From the NCBI GenBank assembly GCA_022790905.1, contig JAAVYC010000045.1:1-20978 (forward strand): DNA of 20,978 nucleotides, read 5' to 3'. This DNA is from Lachnospiraceae bacterium (GTDB taxonomy: Bacteria > Bacillota > Clostridia > Lachnospirales > Lachnospiraceae). The notes below the pieces were generated by a model. The model was not told where the DNA came from. It ran no database searches and saw only the letters and a program-made list of their open reading frames with translations. Position numbers and translations under genes: made by a program. Positions 1-7,328 of the stretch are shown in pieces (the stretch's first letter is position 1; each line of letters begins with the position of its first letter).

Positions 1-538
1 ACCGTTTAATCATATATTGATAGATATCCGCTACCTCACGTGCCGGAATCGTCATATTTGCTTTGATCCAATTAATTGCGACAAAGCACATCGCCTGACT
101 GTAATATGCCGCCATATTTTCCGGCGTCAGCCAGGAATGTGGCGGTTTCTTTCCGGTAGTCTTTTCCCTGATCACTTCCAAAAGAATTTCTTCAACGCAA
201 GAACGCACAATACTCTCAAAAGAATTCTGTCCTTCTAGCTTGCACGCCCGAATATAAAACTCCTTCTCTTTTTCCACATTGGTGAACATCAAAATCAACG
301 CTTCCATCACCATTCCATTTTGCATAAGTGGACCAATCGGATCAATAATTTGCGTCTTTATAATCCATTCCAATAATTCATATTTATCCTGAAAATGATT
401 GTAAAATGTCGGACGAATGACTCCCGCCTTATCTGTAATCTCCTTAATCGTAATCTTTTCAATCGGGTGTTCTAGGGCGAGTTCTTTAAAACTTTCCGCC
501 AAAAGCGTATCCACTACACTTTTCTTTTGATTTGTCAT
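1..538 (-). CDS. TetR/AcrR-family transcriptional regulator (3' end cut by window edge)
   Basis: The open frame starts with ATG at 538 and runs out of the window, giving 179 visible residues. Residues about 28-52 form a TetR-type helix-turn-helix: KITIKEITDKAGV followed by RPTFYNHFQDKYELLEWII, with the typical FYNHF recognition-helix motif. The rest is helical and variable, as expected of a TetR ligand and dimer domain. A purine-rich GAGAGAGG lies just before the ATG. The gene starts 38 bases after the stop of the 77-codon gene on the same strand, with no terminator between, so it may be the last gene of the trp/thiol-like cluster or have its own weak promoter. Its target and ligand cannot be read from the sequence; regulation of the neighbouring ligase genes is a guess. 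The family call is firm. Confidence 0.88.
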   Translation of the reverse strand, partial: MTNQKKSVVDTLLAESFKELALEHPIEKITIKEITDKAGVIRPTFYNHFQDKYELLEWIIKTQIIDPIGPLMQNGMVMEALILMFTNVEKEKEFYIRACKLEGQNSFESIVRSCVEEILLEVIREKTTGKKPPHSWLTPENMAAYYSQAMCFVAINWIKANMTIPAREVADIYQYMIKR

Positions 539-576
539 AACCTCTCTCACCTATTTTTTATTATTACACAATCACG

Positions 577-810
577 CTATTCTTCCTCGAATTCTACTGT
601 CACAAAATAGCCTTTTTCTGTCTCCTTGACATCTATGACTTTTCCCTGCGTACTTTTCAATCGCTCGTGATATTTATAATTTGCGGACATCGCATAAGCG
701 CTTCCGAGCGTGTAGTAATAAGAATTGGGCAGCTTTCCCTCCGTCACAGGCAGGATATCTCCAATCTCAAGCAGCCCTGTTCTCTCCATCTTGAACTCCA
801 TCTTGCGCAT
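577..810 (-). CDS. Small conserved-looking hypothetical protein (77 aa)
   Basis: I do not recognise this 77-residue protein. It begins MRKMEFKMERTGLLEIGD and has a good ribosome site (AAGAGGG, seven bases before the ATG). It starts 12 bases after the stop of the ATP-grasp gene, which supports a real, co-translated gene. The second half (GKVIDVKETEKGYFVTVEF) alternates in a way that suggests a small beta-barrel. The middle is rich in Tyr and Ser (NSYYYTLGSAYAMSANYKY). There is no signal peptide, membrane segment or Cys residue, so it is probably a soluble cytoplasmic accessory protein. Its tight linkage to the two ligases suggests a role with them, but no function can be assigned. Confidence 0.7.
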   Translation of the reverse strand: MRKMEFKMERTGLLEIGDILPVTEGKLPNSYYYTLGSAYAMSANYKYHERLKSTQGKVIDVKETEKGYFVTVEFEEE

Positions 811-822
811 CTTAAATCCCTC

Positions 823-2169
823 TTATGATCTCTCTTTTGCAAACAATGTCGGCAACGCCATCTCACTATACTGTGTGGAAATAATCTCATTTTTAGAAAT
901 TCTGGAATAGACTCCGCAAAATCTTCCACCATATGCAAACAATCCAGTCAGATTGTAAACCGGGAAAAATTCGGTATCTCCTTGCACCAGATCAATGTTC
1001 ATGCTTCGATACGGCGTACAAAATTCCTGAATTAGATACGTGCTCTTTTCATTTTCCCGTTCTCTCAAAAAATATTCCTTCCACTCTGCTTTTTCACACT
1101 CCACTCCGGCGTGAATTCCCTTTGAACCGTAAGAATCCTCCGGCTTTAAAATCCAATGATTTTTCTCGGCAAGCACTTTTTCCACCGAAAGGCGTTTGTC
1201 ATGGATACTATAAGTCATCGGCACATGTGCTTTTACAAATGCCCTCTCTTTTTCACTCAAAAAGTCCTGTGTCTCTTGTAAATGAAGAATCTTATATAAA
1301 ATTTTATTATGTGCAATCTGTGTCCTGAAATCTCCGATCAGACAGACGTTATCCGATTTTACTGCCTCGATAAAATCGCGCACTTCATTATAATGTGTCA
1401 TAATATCGCTAGTTACAGCGCGACGGTAAACGGCATCGATCTCCATTCCATTTGGCGTATAAAGCCTGTGGTCCCGATATTTTAAGTCCCGAATTTCACA
1501 GACTTCCGCTTTCATCCCATGTTCCCTGAAGTGTTTTGCAAACATCTCAAATTCTGTCTCTGTGGCATTCTCCATAAAGTCCACAATCGCTATATTTGGA
1601 GACTCCACTGCATGGTCACAGGTATGATAAATCTCTAAAAATGTCTCCACCCAGGAGTCAAACAATTCCATGGTATGGAATTCATACTTCTCTCCCATCT
1701 CCTGATAGGCTCTTGTCTTTTTTATTGCTATATTTAACTCACGGTCTTCGTTCATTGCCGACGTACCATCCGTATTGAATTCACAAAACTTAAAATCTCC
1801 TGTCTCCTCGTTCAAAAAAATATCAATTCTTGCCATCGGAATCGGCGATTTATAGCGAGGTTTCCTCAAAATCAACTCTTCTAACTTTGGCTCAAAGCCA
1901 AACAGTCTTCTGTACGCTTCATCTTTTTCATATCGTTCCATTACTTTATAAAAAATACCGCAGATTGTCTCCACCAAATCTGAAAAAAGCTGTTCTTCCC
2001 GCTCTGTATAAATCTTTGGCACATAGAGAGACTTCACACACCTGCCATGATACTGCGCCGTTGAATTTACAATATAGTGATTCGCTTCTTTTGCAGTCTC
2101 TGTATGTGCTTTCAAATCCTTTTTTGTCAGTTCTATATATTCTTTTGTAAGTTCTGTCGCTTTGCTCAT
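823..2169 (-). CDS. Glutathionylspermidine-synthase-like ATP-grasp ligase
   Basis: This 448-residue protein resembles the GSP_synth/circularly permuted ATP-grasp group, which joins a carboxylate to an amine using ATP. Visible motifs are RIDIFLNEETGDFKFCEFN (residues 114-132) continuing to TDGTSAMNED, which matches the family's R-D...EYNADTPTSL segment. VYRR lies near 247-250, a glycine-rich nucleotide loop LKPEDSYGSKG at 341-351, and QEFC at 381-384. It has no amidase (CHAP) domain, unlike the bifunctional E. coli enzyme. The ATG lies within the stop of the preceding glutamate-cysteine ligase gene (ATGA, 4-base overlap) behind an AGAGAGGA site, so the two are probably made together. The simplest inference is that it adds an amine or amino acid to the gamma-glutamyl product of that enzyme. 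Whether the product is glutathione, a spermidine conjugate or something else cannot be told. Confidence 0.8.
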   Translation of the reverse strand: MSKATELTKEYIELTKKDLKAHTETAKEANHYIVNSTAQYHGRCVKSLYVPKIYTEREEQLFSDLVETICGIFYKVMERYEKDEAYRRLFGFEPKLEELILRKPRYKSPIPMARIDIFLNEETGDFKFCEFNTDGTSAMNEDRELNIAIKKTRAYQEMGEKYEFHTMELFDSWVETFLEIYHTCDHAVESPNIAIVDFMENATETEFEMFAKHFREHGMKAEVCEIRDLKYRDHRLYTPNGMEIDAVYRRAVTSDIMTHYNEVRDFIEAVKSDNVCLIGDFRTQIAHNKILYKILHLQETQDFLSEKERAFVKAHVPMTYSIHDKRLSVEKVLAEKNHWILKPEDSYGSKGIHAGVECEKAEWKEYFLRERENEKSTYLIQEFCTPYRSMNIDLVQGDTEFFPVYNLTGLFAYGGRFCGVYSRISKNEIISTQYSEMALPTLFAKERS

Positions 2170-3338
2170 GATCCGTTCCTCTCTTTGTCTAATAATATTT
2201 GCATTGGCTCCCTAGAAATCTCCTGCAAATACTGAAAAATCTCTTTTGCTCTTTTTTCATATACTATGCCTTCTGATCCATACTGTATCACATTTTCTTT
2301 TGCCTTTTCAATCTCTTCTTTGGTAGGATTTCCCAAAAATTTTCGGATTTTCGCGATGTCGTTTTTATAAAAAATATCTCTTATCAGACGCGCATAGGCA
2401 AAGGAGCGCTCCATCGGAAGGCTGTCCGCCATACGGATTTCAATATAATTTTTTAATCGAACATCGGGAAATACCATGGACAACATGTGTTCAATCTCTT
2501 CTGTACTCATCAGTCGTTCTCTGTAATATTCTGCCGCGCAGGACTCTCCAACCGGCCTCGCATTCCCTTCTTCCTCCACAAAAATCAATGGCACATGATA
2601 GACATATTCTGCATATTTGGAAAAAGAAAAATCCTCCTCCATACTTCCCGGCACAATCCCACAGCGCTCCCTATCCACATGATTCCAGATCACTGCTCTT
2701 GGCGCAAAATTATCTTTTTTCTCCCCTTCTATCACAGGGGTGTTCTCACAGAGTAAAAAAATTACAGGAGAAAGTATCTGTGCAAGCTGAAATTTTTGGA
2801 CAAAATCCAATTCGTCTGTATAATCCACTGCAATCTGTGTGGATGCACTTCCCCGCATCATGCGGATTCCCTGCGTATCCGTGTGTTTAAAATAGGCGTC
2901 CATATAATCGTATCGTTTCTTCGGTATCAACGGCAAATCCTCTACCTTTGCAAATGGTTGATAACCGAATGTCTCAAGTCTCATTCCCCGTTCGTTCAAA
3001 TAAAGCTCTACCCTCTTCAAAAATCTATGATAGATCTCCTCAAGCTCTCCTATGCTCTCTTTCGGATTGATACTGATTTCAAACTGGGCAGCCGGTTCTA
3101 GGCTAATGATATATTCCGATGTCTTGACACTGATCAAAGCCCCTTTTTCATAATAACACTCTTCGTTTCCAAAAACTATAGCCATCAATTCAGCAACTTC
3201 TTTGTAAGAAGCATTCTCATTTCCGTCTTTGATCACAAAGTGTTCGATTTCAATTCCCGTCTTTTGGTCTTGTCCCACCTTACAGCCGGCACGGAAATAG
3301 TCTGTAATATTTTTGATATTCTTTTTTGCAAAATCCAT
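2166..3338 (-). CDS. Glutamate-cysteine ligase family protein (GCS2, plant/EgtA-like)
   Basis: This 390-residue protein carries the signatures of the plant/alphaproteobacterial and EgtA-type gamma-glutamylcysteine ligases. These are GIEIEHF (28-34), SLEPAAQFEIS (79-89), MRGSASTQIAVDY (about 161-173) and APRAVIWNHVDRERCG (about 212-227). Family members link the gamma-carboxyl of Glu to the amine of Cys with ATP. Amino-acid specificity cannot be read from these motifs, so another acceptor is possible. The gene starts one base after the Nudix stop, with an AGAGG ribosome site, and overlaps the ATP-grasp gene by 4 bases. The bifunctional GshF enzyme is the more usual route in Firmicutes that make glutathione, so this separate pair is unusual. 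No egtB-like gene is nearby, which argues against ergothioneine. Family assignment is strong; substrate is inferred. Confidence 0.85.
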   Translation of the reverse strand: MDFAKKNIKNITDYFRAGCKVGQDQKTGIEIEHFVIKDGNENASYKEVAELMAIVFGNEECYYEKGALISVKTSEYIISLEPAAQFEISINPKESIGELEEIYHRFLKRVELYLNERGMRLETFGYQPFAKVEDLPLIPKKRYDYMDAYFKHTDTQGIRMMRGSASTQIAVDYTDELDFVQKFQLAQILSPVIFLLCENTPVIEGEKKDNFAPRAVIWNHVDRERCGIVPGSMEEDFSFSKYAEYVYHVPLIFVEEEGNARPVGESCAAEYYRERLMSTEEIEHMLSMVFPDVRLKNYIEIRMADSLPMERSFAYARLIRDIFYKNDIAKIRKFLGNPTKEEIEKAKENVIQYGSEGIVYEKRAKEIFQYLQEISREPMQILLDKERNGS

Positions 3339-3339
3339 A

Positions 3340-3933
3340 TTATAACCTCTGGCTTCCTTTCATCTGTCGCTTTTTATCTAGTATGCCTAGATTTTCTCCT
3401 AATGTTTCAAATTCATCCTCAAAAATACAATGACGCAACGTTTTATCTCGCATTTTTTCTAGACACTCTCTATAATCTATCCACAAAACACTGTCCACCT
3501 CTTCCTTTTGCAGACATAATTCCCCTTCTTTTACATCTTTTTCCAATATAAAGATAGCACTCATTTCGTGATTGTGGAAGAGGTTTCCATAAAATTCTGC
3601 TTTCACTTCTCCTTTATGCATGCCAAGAAACCGTAAATCCTTTGGATCTACGGTTATTCCCAGTTCCTCTTTTAATTCTCTCACGGCCGACTCCAGATAA
3701 TCATTGCCCGCCGGAATATGCCCCGCAGAGGAGATATCATAAGAGCCCGGAAAAGAATCTTTGCCCTCACATCTCTTCTGCAAAAGAATATCATATCCAT
3801 TCTTTCCGTTTTTTCTGACAATCCAGACATGAGACGTACCGTGGAGATCCCCATCTCTGTGCACCAACGAGCGAGCTTTCACCTCTCCCGTCACATTCCC
3901 ATGTTCATCTCGGATATCCAGGTATTCTTCCAT
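3340..3933 (-). CDS. Nudix hydrolase (Idi/YfcD-like)
   Basis: This 197-residue protein has a Nudix box at residues 71-93 (GHIPAGN...RELKEELGI). The metal-binding REL-x-EE core (R85, E86, E89, E90) is intact, but the earlier conserved Glu (GX5E, residue 77) is Asn. The N-terminal half (YLDIRDEHGNVTGEVKAR, then HVWIVRKNGKNGYDILLQKR) is typical of the isopentenyl-diphosphate-isomerase-like Nudix subgroup. Nothing specific to the isomerase itself stands out, so hydrolysis of a nucleoside or other diphosphate is more likely. It starts 14 bases after the trpA stop with its own AGAAGGA site and ends one base before the GCS2 ligase. It therefore bridges the trp operon and the ligase genes. Its substrate is unknown. 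Confidence 0.88.
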   Translation of the reverse strand: MEEYLDIRDEHGNVTGEVKARSLVHRDGDLHGTSHVWIVRKNGKNGYDILLQKRCEGKDSFPGSYDISSAGHIPAGNDYLESAVRELKEELGITVDPKDLRFLGMHKGEVKAEFYGNLFHNHEMSAIFILEKDVKEGELCLQKEEVDSVLWIDYRECLEKMRDKTLRHCIFEDEFETLGENLGILDKKRQMKGSQRL

Positions 3934-3947
3934 ATTTTTCCTTCTTT

Positions 3948-4721
3948 CTAACTCAAAACCGCCTCCTTCATCTCATGGGCAAACTGCTGCACATAAGGAA
4001 CGGCGTTTTTTCCATACTTTTCTATAATTTTTACAATCGCTGAACCAACGATCACTCCATCTGATTTTTCCGCCATGATTTTTGCCTGTTCTGAATCAGA
4101 TATTCCAAATCCAATGGCTGCCGGAATGTCAGAGACTTTGCGCACTAATTCCACCATGGCTCCCACATCGGTTGTAATCTCATTTCTCATCCCTGTTACT
4201 CCCAGAGAGGATACACAATAGACAAAACCCTCCGCCTCTTTGGCAATCTGTTCAATCCTGGCATGTGAGGTTGGCGCTATCAGAGAAATAAAATCTATCC
4301 CATATTCTTTACAAAAAGGTGCAAAATCCTCTTTTTCCTCAAATGGAACATCCGGTAAAATCAGTCCTGCAATCCCCACCTGTTTTGCCCTTTCTAAAAA
4401 GCGCTTGGTTCCATAAGAATACACCACATTTGCATAGGTCATAAAAACCAGTGGAACTTGTATTTCATCTCGTATCTTTTCTACCATACCAAATATTTTG
4501 TCTGTTGTCACGCCTCCATTTAACGCGCGCAAGCTGGCTCCCTGAATGATAGGACCTTCCGCTGTCGGATCTGAAAACGGAATTCCAAGTTCTATCAGGT
4601 CTGCCCCCGCTTTTTGTAAAGCTTTTATAATCTCTTCCGTCGTCTCCAAATCCGGGTCCCCACAGGTAATAAACGGAATAAATGTCTTATTTTTTTCAAA
4701 TATTTTTCTTATTTTACTCAT
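3948..4721 (-). CDS. trpA: Tryptophan synthase alpha chain
   Basis: TrpA cleaves indole-3-glycerol phosphate to indole and glyceraldehyde 3-phosphate, and passes indole to TrpB through the alpha2-beta2 tunnel. The TIM-barrel motifs are clear: FIPFITCGDPD, then IELGIPFSDP with the catalytic Glu at residue 44, and GFGISDSEQA near the phosphate site. The second catalytic acid, normally Asp in the P-L-A-D-G-P motif (Asp60 in E. coli), is Glu here (PTAEGP, residue 55). I chose the ATG at 4721 (257 aa) because GAGGAG lies nine bases upstream and it overlaps the trpB stop by eight bases. The ATG at 4748 would add nine non-family residues. Last biosynthetic gene of the trp operon. Confidence 0.96.
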   Translation of the reverse strand: MSKIRKIFEKNKTFIPFITCGDPDLETTEEIIKALQKAGADLIELGIPFSDPTAEGPIIQGASLRALNGGVTTDKIFGMVEKIRDEIQVPLVFMTYANVVYSYGTKRFLERAKQVGIAGLILPDVPFEEKEDFAPFCKEYGIDFISLIAPTSHARIEQIAKEAEGFVYCVSSLGVTGMRNEITTDVGAMVELVRKVSDIPAAIGFGISDSEQAKIMAEKSDGVIVGSAIVKIIEKYGKNAVPYVQQFAHEMKEAVLS

Positions 4722-5898
4722 AGATTTCTTCTCCTCTATATCTTGCAATCGCCGCGCAGTCTTTATCTCCGCGCCCTGAAATATTAATGACCATAATCTG
4801 TTCTGTTCTCATCTGTGGAGCTAAGTTTTTCGCATATGCCAAAGCATGGGAACTCTCAATCGCTGGAATAATGCCCTCCATCCGGCTTAGATATTCGAAT
4901 GCCTCCACTGCTTCATCGTCCGTAATTGCCACATATTCCGCCCGTCCAGTATCATACAGATTTGCATGTTCCGGTCCGATTCCCGGATAGTCCAATCCCG
5001 CCGAAATCGAATAAACCGGTGCAATCTGTCCGTATTCATCCTGACAGAAATAAGATTTCATTCCATGAAAGATTCCAAGCCTTCCCGTACTGATGGTTGC
5101 AGCTGTCTCTTTTGTTTTAATTCCGCGTCCTGCCGCCTCACACCCAATCAAACGCACGTTTTCATCCTCGATAAAATGATAAAATGCTCCCATGGCATTA
5201 GAACCTCCGCCGACACAGGCAAGCACGACATCGGGAAGTTTCCCTTCTTTTTCCATGCACTGCTCTTTGATCTCTTTTGATATGACTGCCTGAAAATCGC
5301 GGACAATCATTGGAAATGGATGAGGTCCCATAACAGAGCCCAAAACATAATGCGTATCCTCAATCCGATTTGTCCATTCTCTCATCGTCTCTGACACAGC
5401 ATCCTTTAAAGTGGCCGTTCCAGACGTGACGGAATGTACCTGTGCGCCGAGAAGCTTCATTTTATAGACGTTTAACGCCTGTCTTTTGATATCTTCTTCT
5501 CCCATAAAGACCTCACATTCCATATCCATCAGTGCCGCTGCTGTCGCAGTCGCAACACCATGCTGTCCCGCTCCAGTTTCCGCAATAACACGCGTCTTAC
5601 CCATTTTCTTTGCCAATAAGGTCTGACCCAGAACATTATTGATTTTATGGGAACCGGTGTGATTCAAATCTTCTCTTTTTAGATAGATCTTTGCTCCCCC
5701 TAAATCCTCGCTCATCCGTCTCGCCTCATACAGGAGAGATGGTCTTCCCGTATACTCATTAAACAGCGCCGTCAGTTCCCGCTGGAACGATTCATCTTTT
5801 TTATACTGTTCATATGTTTCTTCCAATTCTATCACTGCGTTCATAAGAGTTTCCGGTATATATTGTCCTCCATGAACGCCAAATCTTCCTTTCGACAT
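4714..5898 (-). CDS. trpB: Tryptophan synthase beta chain (TrpB1 type)
   Basis: This 394-residue PLP enzyme condenses indole with L-serine to give tryptophan. The PLP lysine is K85 in HTGSHKINN, and the catalytic Glu is E107 in AETGAGQHG. The glycine-rich phosphate loop is CVGGGSNAMG, and the C-terminal SGRGDKD motif is present. Length and motifs fit the canonical TrpB1 that works in complex with TrpA, and trpA follows with an 8-base overlap. The start has a GAGGAG site eight bases upstream and lies 29 bases after trpF. A second, different TrpB homologue is encoded at 15097-16470. Confidence 0.97.
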   Translation of the reverse strand: MSKGRFGVHGGQYIPETLMNAVIELEETYEQYKKDESFQRELTALFNEYTGRPSLLYEARRMSEDLGGAKIYLKREDLNHTGSHKINNVLGQTLLAKKMGKTRVIAETGAGQHGVATATAAALMDMECEVFMGEEDIKRQALNVYKMKLLGAQVHSVTSGTATLKDAVSETMREWTNRIEDTHYVLGSVMGPHPFPMIVRDFQAVISKEIKEQCMEKEGKLPDVVLACVGGGSNAMGAFYHFIEDENVRLIGCEAAGRGIKTKETAATISTGRLGIFHGMKSYFCQDEYGQIAPVYSISAGLDYPGIGPEHANLYDTGRAEYVAITDDEAVEAFEYLSRMEGIIPAIESSHALAYAKNLAPQMRTEQIMVINISGRGDKDCAAIARYRGEEIYE

Positions 5899-5927
5899 TT
5901 TTTCTTCTCCTCTTTTTTTATTCTTTT

Positions 5928-6536
5928 TTATCTCTGTCTGACTGCCTTGATCACTGTCTTAATTTTTTCTCTATCTTTCTTTCCATCGGTTTCCACGCCA
6001 CTGCTGATATCTACAATTTCCGGCGAAAATCGATCGATTGCTTCCCGAACATTCTCTGCACAGAGTCCTCCTGCCAAAATAAAAGGCCTCTTTTGATTTT
6101 TTAAAAAAGTCCAGTCGAAACATTTACCCGTTCCATAACCGTGATCCAACAGAATCTTATCTGCGCTGCTTCCCTCTGCCCGCACCAAATCTTCTTTTGA
6201 CCACACTTTATATGCTCTCCAGATTTCTGTCTTTGGCAATTGCCTCCTCAACCGTTGTAGATATGCTTCATCTTCCTCCCCGTGAAGTTGGATGATATCA
6301 AGATCTCCCTCTTCCGCGAGCGCTTTGATCACCTCGATATCTTCGTTGACAAAAACGCCGACCGCCGCTATCTCTCGTGACAATTTTTCACGAAAATATC
6401 TCATTTTTTTCTTTTCCACATTCCTATGACTTTTCGGATAAAACACAAATCCTGCATAATCCGGTCTGTACCGATTTATATATTCAATATCTTCCTCTCT
6501 GTACAGACCACAGATTTTTATTTTTGTTCCATTCAT
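5928..6536 (-). CDS. trpF: Phosphoribosylanthranilate isomerase
   Basis: TrpF performs the Amadori rearrangement of N-(5-phosphoribosyl)anthranilate to the carboxyphenylamino-deoxyribulose phosphate used by TrpC. The 202-residue barrel has the catalytic Cys in KICG (residue 9), the catalytic Asp in LLDHGYGTGK (residue 131), the IIQLHG strand and the phosphate-binding ILAGGL and VDISSGVE segments. It is a separate gene rather than a TrpC-TrpF fusion. Its ATG overlaps the trpC stop by four bases, which suggests translational coupling. Confidence 0.96.
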   Translation of the reverse strand: MNGTKIKICGLYREEDIEYINRYRPDYAGFVFYPKSHRNVEKKKMRYFREKLSREIAAVGVFVNEDIEVIKALAEEGDLDIIQLHGEEDEAYLQRLRRQLPKTEIWRAYKVWSKEDLVRAEGSSADKILLDHGYGTGKCFDWTFLKNQKRPFILAGGLCAENVREAIDRFSPEIVDISSGVETDGKKDREKIKTVIKAVRQR

Positions 6537-7318
6537 ATGCCCGCCGCCTTTCGGAATTCTGTTAGTGCTGCTCTAATATCCTCAGTACGCATCAATGCCT
6601 CTCCAATCAACGCGGCATTGACCCCGATTTTCTTTAATTCCGCTACATCCTCTGCACATTGAACCCCCGACTCTGCCACAAAAATCATCTCTTTTGGGAC
6701 CTTTTCTTTCAATCGCTTTGCATTTTCAAAATCCACACTGAAATCTTTTAAATTGCGATTATTTACACCTATAATTTTTGCTCCCGTCTTTATGGCGGAA
6801 GAGATCTCCTCCTCATTGTGCGTCTCCACCAATGCTGCGATCCCAAGTTCATGACAGATCGCAAGATATTCCCGCAATGTCTCTGTATTCAGCAGTGAAC
6901 AAATCAGTAAAACGGCATCTGCACCTAGAATTTTCGCCTCATAAATCTGATAAACATCTACGGTAAAATCTTTGCGAATTAGGGGAAGCGAACACCTTTC
7001 TCTCACTTCTTTAAAAATTTGGTCTGATCCAAGAAACCATTTCGGTTCTGTCAAAACGGAGATACTGTCTGCTCCTGCCCTCTCATATTCTTTTGCAATT
7101 TTTAGATAGGGAAAATCCTGTGATATGATTCCTCTCGAGGGCGACGCCTTTTTAATTTCACAGATCAAAGACATTTTATCCTTTTGTAATGCCCGCTCAA
7201 ATCGAAAATCTCCCACTGGCATCTCATACGCCTCTTTTCGTATCTGTTCTAAACTTCTCTTTTCCTTCGCTTTTTCCACTCGCTTTTTCGCGTAGCCTGC
7301 CAGTTCTTCTAATATCAT
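6533..7318 (-). CDS. trpC: Indole-3-glycerol phosphate synthase
   Basis: TrpC closes the indole ring to form indole-3-glycerol phosphate. Counted from the chosen start (261 aa), the active-site motifs are EIKKASPSRG (E54, K56), RKDF (K116), LVETH (E165), VNNRNL (N186) and AESGV (S217), all in the expected order for this barrel. I prefer the ATG at 7318 over the one at 7336, because AAGGAG sits six bases before it and the family usually begins MIL-. The upstream ATG has no well-placed ribosome site. It begins ten bases after the trpD stop. Confidence 0.96.
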   Translation of the reverse strand: MILEELAGYAKKRVEKAKEKRSLEQIRKEAYEMPVGDFRFERALQKDKMSLICEIKKASPSRGIISQDFPYLKIAKEYERAGADSISVLTEPKWFLGSDQIFKEVRERCSLPLIRKDFTVDVYQIYEAKILGADAVLLICSLLNTETLREYLAICHELGIAALVETHNEEEISSAIKTGAKIIGVNNRNLKDFSVDFENAKRLKEKVPKEMIFVAESGVQCAEDVAELKKIGVNAALIGEALMRTEDIRAALTEFRKAAGI

Positions 7319-7328
7319 AATCTGCTCC

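Noticed and set aside
2166..3338. Assignment as EgtA of ergothioneine synthesis
   Set aside because: No EgtB, EgtD or EgtE-like gene is in the window, and the partner is an ATP-grasp ligase.
3340..3933. Assignment as isopentenyl-diphosphate isomerase
   Set aside because: The fold group is similar, but I see no isomerase-specific active-site Cys motif; a hydrolase is more likely.
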